Made by a program: the position numbers and the translations under genes | Shown: one piece after another, positions 55,076-64,000 of the stretch | Numbering within the stretch: the first letter of the stretch is position 1 | Layout of the letters: each line of letters begins with the position of its first letter | Notes under the pieces: generated by a model | Database searches by the model: none | What the model was told of the DNA's origin: nothing | Seen by the model: the letters and a program-made list of their open reading frames with translations, nothing else | From: Elymus sibiricus | Taxonomy: Eukaryota > Streptophyta > Magnoliopsida > Poales > Poaceae | Direction: 5' to 3' | DNA length: 64,000 nt | NCBI GenBank assembly: GCA_039707655.1 | Contig: CM077666.1 | Span: 307,546,166 to 307,610,165 of the forward strand

Positions 55076-55984
55076 CTAGTCTCCATTACTCTGCAGCTCC
55101 TGCTTCAAGTTAATATTAGCAACTGAATCGGTATCAAATACCCAGACGCTGCTACGAGCACTAGTGAGGTACATATCAATAACATGTATATCAAATATAC
55201 CTTTGTTTACTTTGCCATCCTTCTTATCCGCCAAATACTTGGGGCAGTTCCGCTTCCAGTGACCAGTTCCTTTGCAGTAGAAGCACTCAGTTTCAGGCTT
55301 GGGTCCAACTTTGGGTTTCTTCGTGGGAGCGGCAGCTTGCTTGCCGTTCTTCTTGAAGTTCCCCTTCTTTCCCTTGCCCTTTTTCTTGAAACTAGTGGTC
55401 TTGTTAACCATCAACACTTGATGCTCCTTCTTGATTTCTACCTCCGCCGATTTCAGCATCGCGAAGAGCTCGGGAATTGTCTTCTCCATCCCTTGCATAT
55501 TATAGTTCATCACGAAGCCTTTATAGCTTGGTGGCAGTGACTGAAGAACTCTGTCAATAACACTCTCAACTGGAAGATCAATTCCCAGCTGAGTCAAGTG
55601 GTTGTGGTATCCAGACATTCTGAGTATGTGTTCACTGACAGAACTGTTCTCCTCCATCTTACAGCTGAAGAACTTGTTGGAGACTTCATATCTCTCAACC
55701 CGGGCATTAGCTTGAAATATCAATTTTAGCTCCTGGAACATCTCATATGCTCCATGGCGTTCAAAACGCTTTTGTAGTCCCGGTTCTAAGCCGTAGAGCA
55801 TGGCACACTGAACTATCGAGTAGTCATCAGATCGAGCCTGCCAGGCGTTCACAACGTCTGCAGCAGCTCCTGCAGCAGGTCCATCACCTAGCGGTGCATC
55901 AAGGACATAATCCTTCTGTGCAGCAATGAGGATAATCCTCAAGTTACGGACCCAGTCCGTGTAATTGCTACCATCATCTTTCAA
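55076..55984 (-). pseudogene. Angela-like gag with start of protease
   Basis: An open frame of 302 codons preceded by an in-frame TAG, and no ATG at its start, so the N-terminus is lost. It encodes Copia gag (NYTDWVRNLRIILIAAQKDY, SVSEHILRMSGYHNHL, LPPSYKGFVMNYNM), a Lys-rich linker and a zinc knuckle (CFYCKGTGHWKRNC, C-x2-C-x4-H-x4-C). It then reaches the protease active site, which reads D-T-D (55135-55127) where D-T-G is required. The frame ends shortly after. The Gly-to-Asp change would abolish protease activity. Confidence 0.85.
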
Positions 55985-57258
55985 CTAAGCTTTCTCTAGG
56001 AACGTATCAAAAACAGGGGAGCTACAACGCGAGCTATTGATCTACAACATAATTTGCAAAGACTATCAGGACTAAGTTCATGATAAATTAAGTTCAACTA
56101 ATCAAATTACTAATGAACTCCCACTTAAATTAACATCCCTCAAGTTAACTAAGTGATACATGATCCAAATCAACTAGCCCATGTTCGATCATCACGTGAG
56201 ATGGGATAGTCATCAATGGTGAACATCTCCATGTTGATCATATCTACTATATGACTCATGTTCGACCTTTCGGTCTCCAGTGTTCCGAGACCATGTCTGT
56301 ACATGCTAGGCTCATCAAGTTTAACCCAAGTATTCTGCTTGTGTAAAACTGGCTTACACCCGTTGTATGTGAACGTAGAATCTATCACACCCGATCATCA
56401 CGAGGTGCTTCGAAATGACGAACTTTAGCAACGGTGCATACTCGGGGAGAACACTTTTATCTTGAAATTTAGTGAAGGGATCATCTTATAATGCTACCGT
56501 CGTTCTAAGCAAAATAAGATGCATAAAGGATAAACATCACATGCAATCAAAATATGTGACATGATATGGCCATCATCATCTTGTGCTTTTGATCTCCATC
56601 TCCAAAGCATCGTCATGATCTCCATTGTCACCGGCTCGACACCTTGATCTCCATCGTTGCGTCGTGGTCGTCTCGCCAACTATTGCTTCTACAACTATTG
56701 CTAACGCATAGCGATAAAGTAAAGCAATTACATGGCGCTTGCATTTCATACAATAAAGAGATAACCATAAGGCTCCTGCCGGTTGCCGATAAATTACAAA
56801 ACATGATCATCTCATACAATAACGTATATCACATCATGTCCTGACCATATCACATCACAGCATACCCTGCAAAAACAAGTTAGACGTCCTCTACTTTGTT
56901 GTTGCAAGTTTTACGTGGCTGCTACGGGCTTCTAGCAAGAACCGTTCTTACCTACGGCACAAAACCACAGCGGTGATTTATCAAGTTTGCTATTTTAACC
57001 TTCAACAAGGACCGGCCGCAGTCAAATTTGATTCAACTAAAGTAGGAGAAACAGACACCCGCCAGCCACCTTTATGCAAAACAAGTTGCATGTCTGTCGG
57101 TGGAACCGGTCTCATGTACGTGGACATGTAAGGTTGGTTTGGGCCGCTTCATCTTACAATACCGCCAAATCAAAATAAGACGTTGGTGGTAAGCAGTATG
57201 ACGATCACCGCCCACAACTATTTGTGTTCTACTCGTGCATATCATCTACGCATAGACC
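55985..57258 (-). other. Angela-like 5' leader, non-coding
   Basis: The long untranslated leader between primer-binding site and gag. No protein-like frame is visible. It is AT-rich with several ATG triplets and stops, as is normal for this lineage. Confidence 0.6.
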
Positions 57259-57274
57259 TGGCTCATGATGCCAC
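57259..57274 (-). promoter_or_regulatory. Primer-binding site of the Angela-like element (degenerate)
   Basis: On the minus strand TGGCATCATGAGCCAG follows the LTR end. It resembles the tRNA-Met site TGGTATCAGAGC with a substitution and an insertion. Confidence 0.6.
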
Positions 57275-59044
57275 TGTTGGGGAACGTTGCATGGAAAACA
57301 AAAAAAATCTACGCACACGCAAGATCTATCCATGGAGATGCATAGTTACAAGAGGGGGAGTGTGTCTACGTACCCTCGTAGACCGTAAGCAGAAGTGTTA
57401 TAACAACGCGGTTGATGTCGTCGAACAACTTCACGATCCAACAGACCGAGTACCGAACGTACGGCACCTCCGCGTTCAGCACACGTTCAGCTCGGTGACG
57501 TCCTCGACTTCTTGATCCAGCAAGACGGCGAGGTAGTGGATGAGTTCCGGCAGCACGACGGTGTGGTGACGGTGATGGTGATGCTATCTCCGCAGGGCTT
57601 CGCCCAAGCACTGCGAAAATATGACCGAGGGACGGAACTGTGGAGGGGGGCGCCGCACACGGCTAAGACAATGTTGTGTCTTGTTTGGGGCGCCCCCTCT
57701 CCTCTATTTATATATGTGTAGGGGCTTGGAGTAGAAGGCATAGTGCCACGTGAACAGTACCACGTGAATAGTACCACATGAACAGTACCACGTGAATAGT
57801 ACACACGTGGACTTGGACTCCAAAGTCCAATCCTATTCCTACTAGGACTCTCCTTTTTTCCTTCCCTAGCTGCGTGGGCTTTTGAGGACTTGGTGCGCCT
57901 GGCCCAATAAGGCCAGGGCGCCTCCCCTTAGCCCATGCTAGCCCTTGGGACGTGGTGGACCCACTTGTGGACTTCCGGACCCCTCCGGAATCCTCCGGAA
58001 CCTTCTGGAAGCTTCCCGGTACAATACCGGAAAAACTGCACCTTTTTCCGGAACCCAAAATATGACTTCCCATATATAAATCTTTACCTCTTGACCATTC
58101 CGAGACTCCTCGTGACGTCCGGGATCTCATCCGGGACTCCGAACAACATTCGGTTACCAATTCACATAACTCATATAACACTATATCGTCAACGAACGTT
58201 AAGCGTGCAGACCCTATGGGTTCGGGAATGATGTAGACATGACCGAGACGCCTCTCCGGTCAATAATCAATAGCGGAACCTGGATGCCCATATTGGTTCC
58301 TACATATTCCACGAAGATCTTATCGGTCGAACCGCAATGACAACATACGTAATTCCCTTTGTCCGTCGGTATGTTACTTGCCCGAGATTCGATCGTCGGT
58401 ATCTCCATACCTATTTCAATCTCGTTACCGGCAAGTCTCTTTACTCGTTCCGTAATACATCATCCCGTAACTAACTCCTTAGTCACTTTGCTTGCAAGCT
58501 TCTTATGATGTGCATTACCGAGAGGGCCCAGAGATACCTCTCCGAAACACGGAGTGACAAATCCCAGTCTCGATCCATGCCAACTCAACAGACACCTTCG
58601 GAGATACCTGTAGAGCATCTTTATGATCACCCAGTTACATTGTGACGTTTGATAGCACACAAGGTATTCCTCCGGTATCCGGGAGTTGCATGATCTCATG
58701 GTCGGAGGAACATGTATTTGACATTCAAGAAAGCAGTAGCAATAAACAGAACGATCATATGCTAAGCTAACAGATGGGTCTTGTCCATCACATCATTCTC
58801 CTAATGATGTGATCCCGTTATCAAATGACAACTCATGTCTATGGTTAGGAAACCTTAACCATCTTTGATCAACGAGCTAGTCTAGTAGAAGCTCACTAGG
58901 GACACGGTATTTGTTTATGTATTCACACATGTATTTAAGTTTCCGGTCAATACAATTCTAGCATGAATAATAAACCTTTATCATGAACAAGGAAATATAA
59001 AATAATAACAACTTTATTATTGCCTCTAGGGCATATTTCCATCA
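57275..59044 (-). repeat. Angela-like LTR, right copy (shared by two interiors)
   Basis: 1770 bp, nearly identical to the left LTR. The TATA box lies at 57703-57716 (CATATATAAATAGAGG on the minus strand). CACGTG motifs lie at 57747, 57761, 57789 and 57804, with CACATG at 57775. It has a primer-binding site on its left and a polypurine tract on its right, so it served as 5' LTR for one copy and 3' LTR for another. Confidence 0.9.
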
Positions 59045-59597
59045 GTCTCCCACTTGCACTAGAGTCAATAATCTAGTTCACATCGCCATGTGATTAACAC
59101 CCAAGAGTTCACTAGAGTCAATAATCTAGTTCACATCACCATGTGATTAACACTCAAAGAGTTCTAAGGTGTGATCATGTTTTGCTCGTGAGAGAGAATT
59201 TTAGTCAATGGGTCTGCAATATTCAGACCCATGTGTATTTTGCAAATCCTTATGTCATACTGTAGATGCTGCTATCACGCTTTACTTGGAGCTATTCCAA
59301 ATGACTGCTCCATTATACGTATCCGGTTTGCTACTCAGAGATATCCAGCTTGCATCGACGTAACCCTTTACGATGAACTCTTTATCACCTCCATAATCGA
59401 GAAACATTTCCTTAGTCCTTTAGTTACTAAGGATAATTTTGACCGTTGTCCAGTGATCCACTCCTGGATCACTCTTGTACCCCCTTTGCCAGACACGTGG
59501 CAAGGCACACATTAGGTGTGGTACACAGCATGGCATACATTATAGAACCTATGGCTGAGGCATAGGGAATGACTTTCATTAGGTGTGGTACACAGCA
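59045..59597 (-). mobile_element. Truncated second interior of the Angela-like dimer
   Basis: Almost identical to 52213-52750, starting with the same polypurine tract and 50-bp duplication. It ends abruptly near 59578 and is followed by a 20-bp repeat of its own sequence (ATTAGGTGTGGTACACAGCA, also at 59511), after which the Maximus-like LTR resumes. Confidence 0.85.
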
Positions 59598-60722
59598 GTG
59601 GAATAACAGAAAGTAAAAGGTTGAGGAATTTGAAACCAGGTAGGCTTGGTGAAGACACCACGATTTGGTAGACCAGTTCTAGTTGCTGTATCAACTGTAC
59701 GTCTGGTTGAGGCGGCTGAGTTTGAACTATGAAGACACTTAGTCCTCACCGTATTCCTCTTGAGCTAAGATCACTTAGACCTTGCCCAATCACTCGTGGT
59801 AAGTCTTCAAGGTAGACTTCCAAAACCTTCACAGACTTGTTCACCGGCACACCACAATAGCTCTTGGGTGCTCAGAACTTGATGCCTAACCATCTAGAAG
59901 AATGACAGTCTTCAAAGGTAACAGGCGTCGGATCACACAGATCAACTTCTTCAGTGATGCTCAATCACTTTGGCTCTGGTTGGGTTTTTCCTCACTTGGA
60001 TTCTCACAAAGTCGTCAGAGGAAGGGTTGCTCCCAAATGACAAGTGTCAATCTCTCTCTCTCTAGAGCAGCCAACCAACAAATTGTTGTGGGGGCAACAA
60101 TTTACAGCCAGGGGGTAACCCGGCATGAATTGTCATAAATGCCCCTTCGGACATGAACGTTGTCAGGATAAGGATCCACTCGATACCTGGCACTAAGCGC
60201 AGCACGGTCAGAAATTTGAACTCTCAAATTCGTTGGGGCACTCAATTTCCTCACGATAGGCAGATTGCACTAACGAAATCCTAACTCCTCAGCCAGACCA
60301 AATTCGTCAGCGACTAGAAGAACTGCATCTCTGTCGCTAACAAATTCATCAGCACTAACAGAGATTTCCAAAGGCTTCACTCGAAGCGGTAGGTTGTGTA
60401 TAGGTTTGAGCATCACTTTGGAAACGTGATCCATGTATCACCTAGACCCCCTTTAACAGTACGGTTTTTCCTATGACTCAAATAAGAAGAAAGAAACTAC
60501 AAAAGCAAAAGTCTTCAAGCTTCCAATTCTTCACATCAATTTCTTCAAAGGCCGCACCAAATTCTTCACTTGAAGAAATACATTTTTAGGGGTCGACTTC
60601 CGTAGGTTAAACCAAATCTTCAAGGACTATAACACATGTGTACACTCACAAACACATTAGTCCCTTAACCCATTTGTCTTCAATACTCCAAAACCACTAA
60701 GGGGGCACTAGATGCACTTACA
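59598..60722 (-). repeat. Maximus-like 5' LTR, outer fragment
   Basis: It pairs with the 3' LTR at 30367-31496. In element orientation it starts TGTAAGTGCATCTAGTGC at 60722. The TATA box seen in the other LTR is changed here (GGCTGTAAATTGTT at 60098-60110), so this 5' LTR may lack its core promoter. Confidence 0.85.
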
Positions 60723-61735
60723 GGTGTAATTGTAGTAGTGATGTCCTCATCATCCCCCCCTTCTTGAATTGAAGTCGTCCTCGACAAAAACTCATATTCC
60801 TCGCCCACATAAGGCTTCAAATCTGCAATGTTAAAAGTGGGACTAACCCCAAAATCTGCAGGCAGCTCAAGTTTATATGCATTATCATTTATTTTCTCCA
60901 ACACCTTAAAAGGACCGTCAACACGTGGCATTAGCTTTGATTTGCGCAATTCAGGAACCTATCTTTGCGTAAATGTAACCAAACAAGATCTTCTGGTTCA
61001 AACACAATATGTCTTCTACCCTTATCGCTAGCAAGTCTATATTTAGCATTCATGCGCTCAATCTTTTCCTTAGTTAACTCATGCATTTTTAAGATCAATT
61101 CAGCACGTTATTTAGCATCAAAATTAACCTTCTCCAAAGATGGAAGAGGCAACAAATCAATGGGGTGCACGAGGTAGAAAACCATACACAATTTCAAAAG
61201 GGCACATCTTAGTAGTAGAATGCAGCGAACGATTATAAGCAAATTCAATATGAGGCAAGCAATCTTCCCACATTTTTAGATTATTCTTCAAAACAGCCCT
61301 AAGCATAGTAGACAATGTTCTATTGACTACTTTAGTTTGACCATCAGTTTAGGGGTGACATGTAGTACTAAAAAGCAGTTTAGTCCCCAACTTAGCCCAT
61401 AAACATCTCCAAAAGTGGCTAAGAAATTTAGTATCACGATCTGAAACAATTGTATTTGGCACACCATGCAAGCGAATAATTTCACGAAAGAACAAATCAG
61501 CAACATTAGCAGCATCATTGCTTTTATGACATGGTATAAAGTGTGCCATTTTCAAAAATCTATCCACGACAACAAATATGCTATCCCTCCCCTTCTTTGT
61601 TCGAGTTAAACCTAAAACAAAGTCCATAGATGTGTCCTCCCATGGAACACTAGGTACAGGCAAAGGCATATATAAACCATGAGGGTTGATTCGTGACTTA
61701 GCTTTTTGACATGTAGTGCATCGAGCAACAAATCA
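60723..61735 (-). pseudogene. Gypsy integrase fragment, catalytic Glu lost
   Basis: Read right to left: the end of the zinc finger ([17 protein letters not shown]) and the integrase core with [10 protein letters not shown] and [13 protein letters not shown]. The third catalytic motif should read HPQTDGQTEVVNRTL, but here Gln is a TAA stop (61351-61349) and the catalytic Glu is Lys (61333-61331). Next comes the LP-rich linker and the GPY/F-type module ([20 protein letters not shown], then [16 protein letters not shown]), with a one-base deletion near 60955. The frame runs into the Maximus-like LTR at 60722. Upstream of 61735 the RT/RNase H part is absent and leader sequence follows directly. 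Confidence 0.85.
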
Positions 61736-62950
61736 CAAATAGGATGTGGTGTGGTGGACAGTCACAAATCCGTCAAGCAAATCGCAAATTCTTACTTGTT
61801 CTTACCAAGCAGCAGGTGGTGATCGGCAACTGTTGTCGTCAAAACTCTCAAAGCTTGGATAGAGCGATTGCCAGGTGGTGTCAAACGCACGATGTATATT
61901 GATATGTGGAGCTGGGAAGGCTTAATATATGGTAGCAAAAAGGTCAGCAATAATCAATTCAGAGATGCAAAGTTGAATAAACGCTCAACGACGGTACTGT
62001 GTTGGTCCTAGGCTAGACCGTTCTAGAGACGCGGGCCTAGAACACTAATAAAATCACAACACTGCACGTAAACAAGGGGAAGCACACTCTGCATTTTTTT
62101 TGCCGCTCTTTTTTTTGCGCTCCCGTTTTTTCTTTTTTTTTGAAAAATCACTATAATGGCGAGTGTCTCAAAACGCTTCCCAAGGTCTAAAAACAGGATA
62201 GGCACAAAATTATTTTTGATGTTTTTGGAACTTTTCTAGACACTAGAATGGAACTTTGTCCTGAAACGTGAAGGAACTTTTCTGGACACTAGGGGTGGAA
62301 CTTTCTCTGGACTTTTTTTTTTGGAAATCAACCTCTTCTACGAACGGAGCAAGATTGATGAAATCCAAAACCTACTCAGACAAAGCAAAACGAATCTGGC
62401 TACAGATGGATATCAAAAGCAAACTGAATATGTGATGGACTCAGATTGGTGGCGGATATGCGGTGGTATATATGGACTCGGATTGGTGGCGGATATGCGG
62501 TGGTATATATGGACTTGGATTGGTGGCGGATCTGCGGTGGTATATATGGACTCGGCTTGGTGGCGGATCTGCGGTGGTATATATGGCAGCGACGATGAAG
62601 ATGGTGCGGTGGTGGTATATGGCAGCGGCGATGAAGATGGTACGGTGGTGGTATATGGTAGCGGCGATGAAGATTGTTCGGTGGCGGCATGACAACCCAT
62701 GAACAGAACTCGAAACTCTAAAGGACTAGATCCGAAGACCAGCAACTCAACACGACGATGCAACCGTAAATTCAACAAAGCAAAACGCCGAACAGAAAAT
62801 TGCAAAAGGCTCAGATTGGTTCGGATATGATGAACTAACCCTAATTTTTTTGTGGCTTTTTCGTGGACTGTAGGTATGAAGAACAGATGCGATCTAGACT
62901 ACGAAAAACTAGTAAAATCTCACTGAGCAACCTGGAAATTTGATACCACT
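61736..62950 (-). other. Gypsy leader region with minisatellite and primer-binding site
   Basis: Non-coding leader fused directly to the integrase fragment; gag, protease and RT are missing. On the minus strand AGTGGTATCAAATTTCC next to the LTR (about 62950-62934) is a tRNA-Met-type primer-binding site with changes in its inner part. T-rich runs occur at 62094-62140. A minisatellite is listed separately. Confidence 0.65.
62440..62690. repeat. 36-bp minisatellite in the Gypsy leader, two sub-families
   Basis: Four units of GATTGGTGGCGGATATGCGG plus TGGTATATATGGACTC are followed by about three units of a related type, GCAGCGGCGATGAAGATGG plus TGCGGTGGTGGTATATG. The period is 36 bp throughout, a multiple of three, so all frames are open and encode repeats (for example WWRICGGIYG). 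I do not treat these frames as genes. Confidence 0.85.
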
Positions 62951-63560
62951 TGATAGAGGTGAAGGTGTCCCGATGTTTCGATGAGATGTAGCTATCGTTT
63001 TCAGTGGAAGTCGACTTTGACTATCCGACTACGAACCTGCGAAGGCGTCGCGCCTTAGCAATCGCCAAACCAACTCCGAGAGGTTATTGACCACGCCGGA
63101 GCATGATCGACCTGACCACGAGGGTCTATTTCCTACACGCAAACGAAGAACAAACAAGAAACTAAGATTGCAATCTGAATATTGCAAATTTAAGAGGAAA
63201 GCTTTACTAATCAAGTGGGGTTCTGTGATGTCTTGGTCTGGTCGTTGAACACAGACGAAGGACGCGAGTTGCGGCTATGGAGAACTTTAATCTAAACAAA
63301 ACCCAAGTCTAAAACGAAGCCCGGGCTGTATTTATAGGGATACAGAGGGGAATTTTGTCCACCCTTGGCAAGGTGGGACTAAATTCTGTCCTAAGTCGTT
63401 TTCCGTATTAATACGGACTCTGAAAATAGCCTACTAAGGGTATTTAGAAATTACAAGGGCCTGTCCCAAAAATAAGGTGGTGCGGCACCTATATTAAGCT
63501 ATGGACAAAATTTATGAAAGGTCATCTTGTATATTTCGTCCATGTCCTTGTATGTCATCA
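62951..63560 (-). repeat. Gypsy LTR (boundaries approximate)
   Basis: The inner boundary is set by TGATAGAGG on the plus strand next to the primer-binding site. The outer boundary (about 63560, TGATGACATAC on the minus strand) is placed only because TG...CA would then close the LTR; I see no good polypurine tract there. The segment contains CCCTATAAATACAGCCCGGG on the minus strand (63325-63345), a clear TATA box. No second LTR is in the window. Confidence 0.5.
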
Positions 63561-63890
63561 TGGTGGCTCCAAAGTGCTGAAAACTCCACTAGAAACTACG
63601 TTCTTGTTCCCCTTGCACGCGCCATCATCTCCATGCTTGATCATGCTCCAATGTTTATCCTTCTTGTCCATGCCGGGTCCTTCATTTGTAAGCAAAACAA
63701 AAGTATCCAATTTAGGCAGCATCACATTCTCATGAACATTAGAATCGTTACCGAGAAACAAAAGTACCTGGTAATTTAATTGGCGTGCGCGAGCTCTAGT
63801 AATTGGTCCAATATGTGTAGCAGCAGGGGTTGTGGGTGTAACTGTAGTAGTGATGTCCTCATCACCTTGTCAGTTCACTAGACGAGAGTA
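63558..63890 (-). pseudogene. Gypsy pol C-terminal fragment of a second copy
   Basis: On the minus strand this reads DEDITTTVTPTTPAATHIG, then ITRARARQLNYQ, VHENVMLPKLDTFVLLTNEG and a TGA after VFSTLEPP. It is the usual C-terminus of this Gypsy family. The first part matches [11 protein letters not shown] at 60723-60770, where the other copy is cut by the Maximus-like insertion. It sits upstream of the LTR, giving int-LTR-int. Confidence 0.7.
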
Positions 63891-63904
63891 AGTAAACAAC
63901 ACAT

Positions 63905-64000
63905 CATACAAGTGGCACTGATCATGGCAGTTGGGCATTACTATGATTAGTGCACCATTGCACGGATCATAGCAACTGCCATGATCACTGGCAGTTGCAT
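63905..64000. repeat. Inverted repeat at the window edge
   Basis: GCACTGATCATGGCAGTTG (about 63917) is complementary, with one change, to CAACTGCCATGATCACTGGC (about 63974), separated by some 38 bp. It could be the start of a foldback element that continues beyond the window. Confidence 0.5.

Larger units (their letters stand above)
50448..59597 (-). mobile_element. Angela/WIS-like Copia element, partial LTR-sharing dimer
   Basis: Nested in the 5' LTR of the Maximus-like element. Left to right: LTR (50448-52212), full-length interior (52213-57274), second LTR (57275-59044) and a further 3' interior fragment (59045-59597). On the minus strand the LTR begins TGATGGAAATATGCCCTAGA, which I associate with Angela/WIS/BARE-type elements, and ends CGTTCCCCAACA. 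The extra interior piece has its own copy of the polypurine tract next to the right LTR. The structure is thus int-LTR-int-LTR, as expected after unequal recombination between LTRs of two copies, with later truncation on the right. All ORFs are broken. Confidence 0.85.
30367..60722 (-). mobile_element. Maximus-like Copia retrotransposon, nested and truncated
   Basis: A large Ty1/Copia element read right to left: 5' LTR (60722-59598 plus 50447-50259), primer-binding site at 50245-50256, gag, protease-integrase-RT-RNase H, a post-pol gene, polypurine tract and 3' LTR (31496-30367). Two later insertions sit inside it (36.8-43.97 kb and 50.45-59.6 kb); without them about 14 kb remains, the size I recall for the Maximus/SIRE lineage, which is also known for a long post-pol region. 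The outer 5-bp duplication cannot be checked because the left end is deleted. All coding parts carry stops or frameshifts. It inserted into a Gypsy element still visible from 60723. Confidence 0.8.

Noticed and set aside
62321..62692. Trp/Gly-rich ORF and its antisense Pro/His-rich ORFs
   Set aside because: All are products of the 36-bp minisatellite, whose period keeps every frame open.
1..64000. tRNA, rRNA or organellar insertions
   Set aside because: No complete tRNA cloverleaf, rRNA core sequence or recognisable plastid or mitochondrial gene was seen.

Overview
The window looks like intergenic, transposon-rich DNA from a large grass genome, most likely a Triticeae species (wheat, Aegilops or barley group). 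That is an inference from the element types: a Maximus-like Copia element with a post-pol gene, an Angela/WIS-like Copia element whose LTR starts TGATGGAAATATGCCC in its own sense, a Gypsy remnant, cereal MITEs, an Au-like tRNA-derived SINE, and expanded grass gene families (F-box/DUF295 and DUF4283-like). Nothing was searched against a database; all family names come from recognition by eye.

Layout. 1-10.6 kb: low-copy-looking DNA with a non-autonomous hAT element (perfect 8-bp target duplication), CT/CA microsatellites, three MITEs, a small unrecognised gene whose frame is disrupted, and a degenerate ORF built on an ERVLQQH repeat. 10.66-11.33 kb (minus strand): the one intact host gene I recognise, a WRN-like DEDDy 3'-5' exonuclease. 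11.40-17.32 kb: two complete 1981-bp tandem units plus a third partial, divergent unit; each carries the promoter-proximal DNA of the exonuclease gene and a copy of an F-box/DUF295 gene that already held the same stop codons before amplification. 18.1-26.6 kb: a DUF4283-like gene split by a 7.6-kb LTR retrotransposon (TSD GCGAC) that encodes two unknown ORFs and no polymerase. 27.1-30.37 kb: minisatellite-rich DNA resembling the subterminal region of a CACTA-type transposon, cut off abruptly.

30.37-60.72 kb is a Maximus-like Copia element on the minus strand. It holds two nested insertions: a 7-kb AT-rich element sitting between two (TA)n tracts (36.8-43.97 kb), and an Angela-like int-LTR-int-LTR dimer (50.45-59.60 kb). 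The Maximus element had itself inserted into a Gypsy element whose integrase end, leader, LTR and a second pol end make up 60.72-63.9 kb.

Coding capacity is nearly all dead: gag/pol of every autonomous family carries stops, frameshifts or catalytic-residue changes. The items most worth a second look are the post-pol gene of the Maximus element with its own TATA box and an apparent intron (32.0-36.4 kb), the (TA)n-bounded element with roughly 160-bp degenerate repeats, the F-box/promoter tandem amplification with its boundary in a 33-bp direct repeat, and a templated-filler deletion junction at 59.5-59.6 kb.
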